A stretch of 5,481 bases of DNA from JADFUS01 sp036653215. Lineage in GTDB: Bacteria > Bacteroidota > Bacteroidia > Bacteroidales > Rikenellaceae. Shown here one piece after another: positions 1 to 5,455 of the stretch (its first letter is position 1; every line of letters begins with the position of its first letter). The position numbers and the translations under genes were made by a program. The notes under the pieces are model-generated. The model saw nothing but the letters and a program-made list of their open reading frames with translations, did not search any database and was not told the DNA's origin. Where the stretch lies: positions 1 to 5,481 of the forward strand of contig JAVVUK010000096.1 of the NCBI GenBank assembly GCA_036653215.1. The letters are read 5' to 3'.

Positions 1-53
1 ACTCGTGTTACAAGAATGAAAATCTTGCGTCCTAACCCCTAGACGAACGGACC
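1..53 (-). tRNA. tRNA-Glu (anticodon UUC), 5' part, cut by the window edge
   Basis: Read on the minus strand from base 53, the sequence begins GGTCCGTTCGTCTAGGGG, the usual acceptor and D-arm start of a bacterial tRNA-Glu. The anticodon stem CAAGA/TCTTG encloses the loop TTTTCAT, which gives anticodon TTC and reads GAA/GAG. The window holds the acceptor 5' strand, the D arm, the anticodon arm and the start of the variable region. The T arm and 3' acceptor strand lie beyond the left edge. The gene is transcribed away from pheT, from a well-matched promoter about 20 bp upstream. The identity is secure. Whether other tRNAs or rRNAs follow in the same transcript cannot be seen. Confidence 0.95.
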
Positions 54-72
54 TTGTTTGTTATTTGTGGTG

Positions 73-103
73 CAAAGATATATATCTTTTTATTACTACC
101 AAA
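73..103 (-). promoter_or_regulatory. Bacteroidetes-type promoter of tRNA-Glu
   Basis: On the minus strand, TTTG (103-100) is followed after exactly 19 bases by TATCTTTG (80-73). This matches the primary sigma-factor consensus of Bacteroidetes, TTTG-N19-21-TAnnTTTG, at every defined position. A start site about 7 nt downstream, near 66, would leave a short precursor leader of about 13 nt before the tRNA 5' end, which is normal for a tRNA gene. The match and spacing are seen directly; the start site is inferred. Confidence 0.85.
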
Positions 104-326
104 ACTTTCTATATTTTTTTTTAATAATTTTTCTTGATTAGAGGGCGAAAAACAGAATAATAAAAAATAGTACTATGTGTAATATGTTGCAGATTAGAGT
201 GATACGATTTTTTTTATCTTCTTGAAGATTTATGAATTTCTCAATTAAAAATTTCTTTGTAACTTGCACCCTTGATTGTGAAGTGTTTGACACTAATATT
301 AACAAGAGAATAAAATAAATAGAGTA
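104..326 (+). promoter_or_regulatory. Divergent AT-rich spacer upstream of pheT, with a weak -7-like element
   Basis: This stretch separates the tRNA-Glu promoter from pheT. The best promoter-like element on the plus strand is TTTCTTTG at 252-259, one mismatch from TAnnTTTG, but there is no TTTG at the required distance upstream. It would place a start site near 265 and a pheT leader of about 60 nt. A 6-bp inverted repeat ATCTTC-tt-GAAGAT lies at 216-229, without the T-run on the correct side that a terminator would need. No Shine-Dalgarno sequence precedes pheT; the bases before its ATG are A-rich. I see no RNA gene or riboswitch here. Confidence 0.3.
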
Positions 327-2786
327 ATGAAAATATCATATAATTGGCTTAAGAATTATGTAGACACAAATCTCTCTGCTGAAGAGATGTCTGTTATCCT
401 TACAGACATTGGTTTAGAGGTGGAAGGCTTAGAGAGGGTGGAGACTATAAAAGGATCTTTAGAGGGCGTTATCGTTGGTGAGGTGTTGACCTGTGAGAAG
501 CATCCAAATGCCGATAAGTTAAACATAACAACAGTAGACTATGGCTGTGGTGCTGTGCAGATCGTTTGTGGAGCTCCAAATGTGGCATTGGGACAAAAGG
601 TCGTTGTTGCAACAGTAGGGTGTACCCTTTATCCAAAGCCGGACGAGCCTTTTAAAATAAGTAAAAGTAAAATACGTGGAGTAGAATCTTTCGGGATGTT
701 ATGTGCCGAAGATGAGTTGGGTGTAGGTGTCTCTCATGCTGGAATAGTCGTATTGCCTAATGATACTAAGATAGGAACTCCTGCAAAAGAGGTCTTTGAG
801 GTAAAGGAAGAATACATCTTTGAGATAGGGCTTACCCCAAATAGGGCAGACGCAGCCTCTCATATAGGAGTTGCTCGTGATCTTATTGCATATTTACGTT
901 ATAAAGGAGAAGACAAGGCGTTGAAGTTGGCTGATGTGTCTCAGATAATACCTTCAGATGGCAGTAGAACAACAAAGGTGACGGTGAAAGATACTGAGGC
1001 GTGTCCTCGTTATTTAGGGCTCACAATAACAGGTGTCGAGATTAAGCCTTCTGAAGAGTGGCTTCAAAATTCGTTGAGAGCGATAGGCATAAATCCTAAA
1101 AATAACATTGTCGATATAACAAATTTTATACTTCACGAGTTAGGACAACCGCTTCATGCCTTTGATGCAGACAAAATTATAGGTGGTGAGGTTGTGGTTC
1201 GTAAAGCGGTGGAGGGCGAGAAATTTACTACTTTAGACGAGGTGGAACGTACTCTTTCACAAGAAGACCTTGTTATATGTAATGCTCAAAATCCGATGTG
1301 TCTTGCCGGAGTGTTAGGCGGAGCAGACAGCGGAGTGTCTGAAAATACGAAAAATGTGTTTTTGGAAAGTGCTTATTTCAATCCTACAACAATACGTAAG
1401 AGTGCTAAGCGTTATGGCTTAAATACAGATGCTTCTTTTAGATATGAAAGAGGTACAGACCCTAACATTCTCGAATATGCGATAAAACGTGCTGCAATGC
1501 TTATTTGCAGTATGGCAGGAGGCAAAATATCATCCGAAATAATTAAAGGCTCAGATGCTATTATTACTCCTTTTGCTGTTGAGTTGTCGATAGATAAAGT
1601 AGAGAAAATAATAGGCAAATCAATAGGTTCGGAAACTATAAAAAAGATAATCACAGCGTTAGACATAAAGATAGAAAGAGAAAACGGAGATGCGTTGAGT
1701 CTTCTCGTTCCTCCATATCGTGTTGATGTACAACGTGATGTGGATGTGATAGAAGACATATTGCGTATCTATGGATATAACAATATCGAGGTGCCTCAAT
1801 CTGTGCGTTCTACATTGTCTTATGCTCCATCACCAGATCGTGATCTTGTAACAAATACCATAGCTAACTTCTTGTCGGCAAATGGATTTAACGAGATAAT
1901 GAGTAACTCTCTTACTAAAGGTTCTTATTATGAAAACTTGTCTGACTTCCCTCAAGAGAGGTGTGTCAAGATACTAAATCCTTTAAGTAACGATCTTAAT
2001 GTGATGCGTCAGACGCTTCTATTCAACTCTTTGGAGGCTGTTATATTAAACATAAACAGGAAAAATAACAATCTCAAATTCTATGAGTTTGGTAACGTAT
2101 ATGGCTTCAGTGCTAAGGCGAAGGAAGAAGGGTTAGCCCTTAAGGCATATCATGAAACCGCTCATTTAGCGATGGTTGTTACTGGGGCTTCGAAAGTTGC
2201 CTCTTGGGATAGCAAGCCAGAACAAAGTTCTTTCTATACTTTGAAACATATATGCGACAAGATGCTTAGACGTTTTGGGCTCGACATGAACCAAGCGATA
2301 TACACAACACACGAAAGTGGTTTATATAGCAGTGCCGTAGATGTTAAGGTGAGGGGTAAAAACCTATTGACAATAGGTGTGGTATCAAAAAGCATAAAGA
2401 AAATATTTGATATAAAAGCAGAGGTCTACTATGCTGATTTCAATTTCGACACTTTACTATCTCTTATAAAAAACAATACGCTTACCGTAGAAGAGCTCTC
2501 AAAATATCCAGAGGTTAGTCGTGACTTATCTCTTCTTATAGATCAAAAAGTCACATTCTCGGATTTGCGTAACGTTGCTTTTAAAACAGGAAAGAACATA
2601 TTAAAAAATGTCACACTTTTTGATGTGTACGAAGGTGACAAATTGCCTAATGGTAAGAAGTCATATGCTCTGAATTTTATCCTTGAAGACAAGACAAAAA
2701 CACTTACCGATAGTGTTATAGATGCTACAATGGATAAATTTATAAAAGAGTTTGAACGTAACCTCAATGCCGAGGTGCGTAAATAG
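327..2786 (+). CDS. pheT: Phenylalanine--tRNA ligase beta subunit
   Basis: This is the beta subunit of the (alpha-beta)2 phenylalanyl-tRNA synthetase, a cytoplasmic enzyme that charges tRNA-Phe. The alpha subunit holds the synthetic active site; beta binds tRNA and hydrolyses mischarged Tyr-tRNA-Phe. At 819 residues it is full length for the bacterial family. Domains in order: N-terminal part; OB-fold tRNA-binding domain (about 40-155) with HPNADKL at 59-65; LTPNRAD at 169-175; B3/B4 editing domain (about 212-395); B5 domain (about 412-485) with PPYRVDV at 462-468 and IEDILRIYGY at 475-484; catalytic-like core (about 500-705) with NPLSNDLNVMR at 551-561; and C-terminal ferredoxin-like anticodon-binding domain (about 726-818) starting near YPEVSRDLS. 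His277, Glu347, Thr367 and Ala369 fall where I recall the editing-site residues of the E. coli enzyme. The ATG at 327 gives the conserved start MKISYNWLKNYV. No pheS is in the window. Nothing looks damaged. Confidence 0.98.
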   Translation: MKISYNWLKNYVDTNLSAEEMSVILTDIGLEVEGLERVETIKGSLEGVIVGEVLTCEKHPNADKLNITTVDYGCGAVQIVCGAPNVALGQKVVVATVGCTLYPKPDEPFKISKSKIRGVESFGMLCAEDELGVGVSHAGIVVLPNDTKIGTPAKEVFEVKEEYIFEIGLTPNRADAASHIGVARDLIAYLRYKGEDKALKLADVSQIIPSDGSRTTKVTVKDTEACPRYLGLTITGVEIKPSEEWLQNSLRAIGINPKNNIVDITNFILHELGQPLHAFDADKIIGGEVVVRKAVEGEKFTTLDEVERTLSQEDLVICNAQNPMCLAGVLGGADSGVSENTKNVFLESAYFNPTTIRKSAKRYGLNTDASFRYERGTDPNILEYAIKRAAMLICSMAGGKISSEIIKGSDAIITPFAVELSIDKVEKIIGKSIGSETIKKIITALDIKIERENGDALSLLVPPYRVDVQRDVDVIEDILRIYGYNNIEVPQSVRSTLSYAPSPDRDLVTNTIANFLSANGFNEIMSNSLTKGSYYENLSDFPQERCVKILNPLSNDLNVMRQTLLFNSLEAVILNINRKNNNLKFYEFGNVYGFSAKAKEEGLALKAYHETAHLAMVVTGASKVASWDSKPEQSSFYTLKHICDKMLRRFGLDMNQAIYTTHESGLYSSAVDVKVRGKNLLTIGVVSKSIKKIFDIKAEVYYADFNFDTLLSLIKNNTLTVEELSKYPEVSRDLSLLIDQKVTFSDLRNVAFKTGKNILKNVTLFDVYEGDKLPNGKKSYALNFILEDKTKTLTDSVIDATMDKFIKEFERNLNAEVRK

Positions 2787-2791
2787 ACCTA

Positions 2792-4093
2792 ATGATGAAA
2801 AAAATAATATATCTACTGCTACTCTCTCTTGCCGCTGTTGCGTGTAATAAGTCCGATGCAATTCGTTATTTCAGTATAGAGACAAACAGAGTCAATGTAC
2901 AAGCAAATGAGACCTCTCGTGAAATATGGGTTAAAAATAGCGAAAATTGGACTTTGATAATCCCTGCTAAGGATCAAGAATGGATCTCTTTTGAGAAAAA
3001 AATGACTACAACGGCTGCCGACACTTGCGTGATTATCTTTAAGGTAAATAATAGCGTGTTGTCACGTTCTTCCGCCCTACTATTGCGCAACTTAGATAAT
3101 GGGAAAGAGTTCGATATTGACGTGGTGCAGGAGGGACAAGAACAATTTTTCTATTTCGCCAACGACCCACTTGTGTTAGAAGCAAAGACCACTACAAAAG
3201 AAAATGTCTTATCGTCAAATGTAGATAGTTATACCATTGAGCATAAGCCCGATTGGATAAGCAAAATAGATGTATTGAACACCAGTGACATTTATAAAAA
3301 GAATGTCACATTGACCATTGACCAAAATAATAGCCTTTATTTCCGAAAAGACTCCATAGTGTTTAAGGTTACGTGGAAAGATGTGAGTGTCACAAAAACA
3401 ATATCATTCAACATCATGCAATTAGGGGTCGGAGATCTGAAAAGTGACCAAGCAAATTTGGTAGCCTTATTTAACAAGATGGGTGGAAACGCATGGAAGA
3501 CCGATTACCGTTGGAACCTCTCACAAGACATATCCACATGGAAGGGTGTCTCTGTAGCAGATGTGGGTAATGGTGCAGGAAAGAGAGTCGTGGGACTTCA
3601 ACTTTCAAATGTGGGGCTCGCAGGAGAAATAGCCGCTGAGGTGGCAAACATAACTTACCTAAAAGCATTATGGCTCGATAATAACAAAGGCATAACAGGT
3701 GCTATTCCCGATGCTCTTGGTGAGTTAGTGCTCATGGAGAACCTAAGGTTAGGCTCTACTTTTCTAACAGGGGTTTTACCAAAGAACTTATCCAAAATGG
3801 TAAATCTATTTAGTTTCGTTGTTAACAACACATCCATAAATGGAAGTATCCCTAATGAATATGGAGATATGGCAAATATAGTAACTCTCGATTTGTCAAA
3901 CAACAAACTTAGTGGTGAGCTGCCTGAAAAAGTAGGAGCTATTAAGTCATTGCTTAACATAAACATATCTGGAAATACACTATCTGGGAAAATACCAGCC
4001 TCATATCTAAATAATTACTATTGGCCATACTGGGATATCGCTGTTAATATATGTCCACAGGAGGGTAGCGGTTTCACGAACTGCTCTCTTTAA
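2792..4093 (+). CDS. Predicted surface lipoprotein with BACON-like domains and plant-type leucine-rich repeats
   Basis: The product has 433 residues. Residues 1-18 form a lipoprotein signal peptide: two Met, KK, a hydrophobic stretch and LAAVAC, with Cys18 as the likely lipidated residue after signal peptidase II cleavage. Two tandem beta-sandwich regions follow (about 25-116 and 119-212). Each resembles a BACON domain, with a central Trp-containing strand (NWTLIIPAKDQEWISF; HKPDWISKI) and an end like VVQEGQ or NIMQLG. An LRR N-terminal cap comes next (about 219-265: LVALFNKMGGNAW, STWKGV), then five to six 24-residue repeats (266-405) of the GxIP plant-like type, such as TLDLSNNKLSGELPEKVG. 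The tail carries Cys421 and Cys431, which could form a disulphide. The gene starts 5 bases after pheT, so co-transcription is likely, though no functional link is evident. The second ATG at 2795 is an equally good start. The family suggests protein or glycan binding at the cell surface; the ligand is unknown. Confidence 0.85.
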   Translation: MMKKIIYLLLLSLAAVACNKSDAIRYFSIETNRVNVQANETSREIWVKNSENWTLIIPAKDQEWISFEKKMTTTAADTCVIIFKVNNSVLSRSSALLLRNLDNGKEFDIDVVQEGQEQFFYFANDPLVLEAKTTTKENVLSSNVDSYTIEHKPDWISKIDVLNTSDIYKKNVTLTIDQNNSLYFRKDSIVFKVTWKDVSVTKTISFNIMQLGVGDLKSDQANLVALFNKMGGNAWKTDYRWNLSQDISTWKGVSVADVGNGAGKRVVGLQLSNVGLAGEIAAEVANITYLKALWLDNNKGITGAIPDALGELVLMENLRLGSTFLTGVLPKNLSKMVNLFSFVVNNTSINGSIPNEYGDMANIVTLDLSNNKLSGELPEKVGAIKSLLNINISGNTLSGKIPASYLNNYYWPYWDIAVNICPQEGSGFTNCSL

Positions 4094-4113
4094 TCTGAAA
4101 ATCACTTAAGGAC

Positions 4114-4170
4114 GGCGTAAGAATTTATTGATCACATACTTTATGTGCGATTACGATAAATTCTTACACC
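4114..4170. terminator. Long imperfect hairpin in the convergent spacer, possible bidirectional terminator
   Basis: GGcGTAAGAATTTAT (4114-4128) and ATAAATTCTTACaCC (4156-4170) are reverse complements apart from one mismatch, with 12 uninterrupted pairs. Inside the 27-base loop, CACATA (4133-4138) and TATGTG (4142-4147) form a second 6-bp stem with a 3-base loop. The hairpin lies 20 bp after the lipoprotein gene and 46 bp after the asnA stop on the other strand, where a shared terminator is expected. Neither side has a T-run, so it is not a standard intrinsic terminator. It may instead protect mRNA 3' ends, or be a small palindromic mobile element. The repeat is certain; the function is not. 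Confidence 0.45.
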
Positions 4171-4216
4171 AAGTCTTGTCATTAAGCGTTGATTAGAAAT
4201 GTCTTAGCTCCTTAAG

Positions 4217-5266
4217 CTATGCTAATTCGATGCCATGACGCATACATTCACGTCTCATTTCAACAGGCCACACGCAACTTTGGATCTCTCCAATATGAGC
4301 CTTGCGAAGAAGTAACATACATAGTCGTGACTGCCCTATACCACCACCTATGGTGAGTGGAAGCTTGTCTCGAAGGAGCATATCGTGAAAATAGAGTTTG
4401 CTCTTTGACTCCTCACCACGTTCAGAGAGTTGATGAAGAAGAGCTTTGCTATCGACCCTTATGCCCATAGATGATATTTCAAGTGCTTGACCGAGCGTGT
4501 AATCCCAGNNNNNNNNNNTTAAAAGGTCTCCATTGAGTCCAAAATAGCCATCTTCATTTTTTGTAGACCAATCGTCGTAGTCCGCAGAACGGTTGTCGTG
4601 AAGTTCCCCATTGGTGAGTTTCCCTCCTATGCCTATTATAAATACGGCTTTATGCTCTTTGGTGATTAGCTCCTCCCTTTCCTTTGGGCTTTTATTGGGG
4701 TAGCGATCGAGTAATTCTTGTGAATGGATGATATATATGTCATCTGGAAGAACAGGCTGTATCTCTGGGAATTCGATGTAGAGCCTATTTTCCGTGACTT
4801 TTATAGCCTCATAGATCCTCTCAACAACTTTACGAAGAAAAGAGGTGTTTCTTTGTTCGGGAGTTATGACACGTTCCCAGTCCCATTGATCTACATATAT
4901 GGAGTGTATGTTGTCGAGCTCCTCATCGGGACGCAGGGCGTTCATGTCAGTATATATGCCACGTCCTGGTATTTCCTTAAGTTCATATAACTTAAGCCTC
5001 TTCCACTTAGCGAGCGAATGTACCACCTCTGCCGATTTGTCGTTCATGTCTTTGATAGGGAAACGTACAGGGCGTTCCGTGCCGTTGAGGTCGTCGTTGA
5101 GTCCTGTTCCCGACATAACAACAATAGGAGCTGTGACTCTAAGTAGTGAAAGTTGTGCCGACAGGTTAGCTTGAAACATATCTTTCACCAATTTAATACC
5201 TTTCTCTGTCTTCTCTGGGTTGCCGAGAATGTTCTTATACCCGTTTGGAATTATTAATTTTGCCAT
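4217..5266 (-). CDS. asnA: Aspartate--ammonia ligase (asparagine synthetase A)
   Basis: AsnA makes L-asparagine from L-aspartate, ammonia and ATP, via an aspartyl-AMP intermediate, in the cytoplasm. Its fold is related to class II aminoacyl-tRNA synthetases such as AspRS. Family motifs appear in order: GLNDDLNGTERPV (55-67), VHSLAKWKR (82-90), YTDMNALRPDE (105-115), YVDQWDWERVI (124-134), VFIIGIG (208-214), YDDW (230-233), GLNGD (243-247), SSMGIRVD (265-272) and GGGIGQSRLCM (307-317). The reading spans 349 codons, against about 330-345 for the family. The excess is explained by the N-run at 4509-4518, which reads as four unknown residues (250-253). The ATG at 5266 is the only sensible start; upstream lie the T-run and terminator hairpin of the leader. 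No second gene follows on this strand. Expression is probably controlled by the Asn-rich leader peptide and attenuator just upstream. Confidence 0.95.
   Translation of the reverse strand: MAKLIIPNGYKNILGNPEKTEKGIKLVKDMFQANLSAQLSLLRVTAPIVVMSGTGLNDDLNGTERPVRFPIKDMNDKSAEVVHSLAKWKRLKLYELKEIPGRGIYTDMNALRPDEELDNIHSIYVDQWDWERVITPEQRNTSFLRKVVERIYEAIKVTENRLYIEFPEIQPVLPDDIYIIHSQELLDRYPNKSPKEREELITKEHKAVFIIGIGGKLTNGELHDNRSADYDDWSTKNEDGYFGLNGDLLXXXXWDYTLGQALEISSMGIRVDSKALLHQLSERGEESKSKLYFHDMLLRDKLPLTIGGGIGQSRLCMLLLRKAHIGEIQSCVWPVEMRRECMRHGIELA
4509..4518. other. Run of ten N inside asnA (assembly or sequencing gap)
   Basis: Ten undetermined bases interrupt asnA between Leu249 and Trp254. As I recall the family, this place reads NGD, three residues, then W (NGDILVW in E. 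coli, NGDILLW in Bacteroides). Here six codons lie between NGD and W when ten N are counted. The placeholder is therefore probably about 9 bases longer than the real gap, and the true protein would be about 346 residues. The frame is the same in either case, so the gene need not be broken. Confidence 0.9.
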
Positions 5267-5276
5267 CTCTATAAAT

Positions 5277-5306
5277 AAAAAAATGCTTACCTAAAAGGGT
5301 AAGCAT
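5277..5306 (-). terminator. Intrinsic terminator in the asnA leader (attenuator, 3:4 hairpin)
   Basis: On the minus strand, ATGCTTACC (5306-5298) and GGTAAGCAT (5291-5283) are perfect reverse complements around a 6-base loop, CTTTTA. A G-U and an A-U pair can extend the base of the stem. Six T follow directly (5282-5277), then ATTTATAGAG and the asnA ATG. Only four of the nine core pairs are G-C, so the stem is moderate, but the T-run is good and faces asnA. Only 10 bases separate the T-run from the start codon, which leaves no room for a promoter. Transcripts reaching asnA must therefore pass this hairpin, unless they start within it. That makes it an attenuator rather than the terminator of an upstream gene. 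Confidence 0.8.
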
Positions 5307-5334
5307 CTGTTTGTTACTATATGTACATACCCTT
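5295..5334 (-). promoter_or_regulatory. Predicted antiterminator (2:3 pairing) of the asnA leader
   Basis: On the minus strand, AAGGGTATGTA (5334-5324) can pair with TGCTTACCCTT (5305-5295). This gives ten pairs, one of them G-U, and one U-U mismatch. The second segment is the 5' arm and part of the loop of the terminator hairpin, so the two structures exclude each other. The first segment begins inside the TAA stop codon of the leader reading frame. A ribosome ending translation there would cover it and favour termination; a ribosome held further upstream would leave it free. The complementarity is seen directly; the switching is inferred. Confidence 0.7.
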
Positions 5335-5373
5335 ATCGTCTATAATGATTATTATAGTTATTATTAAGTATGT
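5325..5373 (-). promoter_or_regulatory. Predicted anti-antiterminator (1:2 pairing) across the leader reading frame
   Basis: Within the leader reading frame, ACATACTT (5373-5366) can pair with GGGTATGT positions 5332-5325, giving six Watson-Crick and two G-U pairs. This sequesters the antiterminator segment when the leader is not translated. Between the arms, the inverted repeat CTATAATgattATTATAG (5340-5357) can form a 7-bp hairpin with a 4-base loop, making the whole a branched pause-type structure. The 5' arm lies between the two NNN clusters of the leader peptide, where a ribosome held at Asn codons would disrupt it. Confidence 0.55.
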
Positions 5374-5392
5374 TATTATTTATTTGTATCAT
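5333..5392 (-). CDS. Asn-rich leader peptide of asnA
   Basis: The 19-codon reading frame encodes MIQINNNILNNNYNNHYRR and stops at TAA (5335-5333). Eight of its residues are Asn, in clusters at 5-7, 10-12 and 14-15, using both AAT (six) and AAC (two). There is no Lys, although AAA would be equally favoured by AT-rich DNA. An in-frame TAA two codons before the ATG limits the frame to this start. The ATG follows an A-rich stretch, as is usual for starts in Bacteroidetes. The frame lies between a possible promoter and the attenuator hairpin of asnA, with its stop codon overlapping the antiterminator segment. The likely role is to sense charged tRNA-Asn: ribosomes pausing at Asn codons during asparagine shortage would allow asnA transcription. 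The peptide itself probably has no function. Chance in AT-rich DNA is the main alternative. Confidence 0.72.
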   Translation of the reverse strand: MIQINNNILNNNYNNHYRR

Positions 5393-5406
5393 TTTTTATT
5401 TTTGTT

Positions 5407-5432
5407 AGTGTAACGCTGCAAAAGCAACTTTT
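5407..5432. repeat. 26-bp direct repeat, copy 1
   Basis: The sequence starts AGTGTAACGCTGCAAAAGCA and ends ACTTTT. It matches copy 2 at 24 of 26 bases, with differences at the 11th and 13th positions. The copies are 49 bp apart, start to start, with a 23-bp spacer. Copy 1 contains a small stem on the minus strand, GTTGC-TTTT-GCAGC, which the changes in copy 2 weaken. No transposase or cas gene is nearby. Confidence 0.85.
5419..5426 (-). promoter_or_regulatory. Possible -7 element for the asnA leader transcript
   Basis: TGCTTTTG on the minus strand is one mismatch from the Bacteroidetes -7 consensus TAnnTTTG. It would start transcription near 5412, about 20 nt before the leader peptide ATG. 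The -33 position has only TTTT (5451-5448, spacing 21), so support is weak. The element lies within the left of two direct repeats; in the other copy the same place reads TGCTTTTTCG and fits less well. Confidence 0.3.
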
Positions 5433-5455
5433 GTACATGAGGATTTTAAAAATAA

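Noticed and set aside
175..225. 16-residue frame upstream of pheT with a Phe-Phe pair
   Set aside because: The two Phe codons come from a run of eight T; no start signal or attenuator accompanies it.
216..229. ATCTTCTTGAAGAT inverted repeat as a terminator
   Set aside because: Six pairs with a two-base loop and no T-run after it on either strand.
232..318. 28-codon frame before pheT (starts MNFSIKNFFV) as a Phe leader peptide
   Set aside because: Only four Phe in 28 codons, no terminator hairpin between it and pheT, and the best -7-like element lies inside it. Expected by chance in AT-rich DNA.
3471..3966. Minus-strand frames opposite the leucine-rich repeat gene
   Set aside because: Antisense to a clearly repeated LRR coding region, with no plausible protein features.
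4205..4219. Small stem TAGCT/AGCTA overlapping the asnA stop codon
   Set aside because: Five pairs only and no T-run; such short inverted repeats are common by chance.
4724..5174. Two plus-strand frames of 88 and 91 codons opposite asnA
   Set aside because: They lie antisense to conserved AsnA motifs and show no recognisable domain; asnA explains the coding signal.
5320..5329. Perfect 10-bp palindrome TATGTACATA as a repressor operator for asnA
   Set aside because: Short and AT-rich, and its left half is better explained as part of the RNA segment that pairs with the terminator arm. No known operator consensus was recognised.
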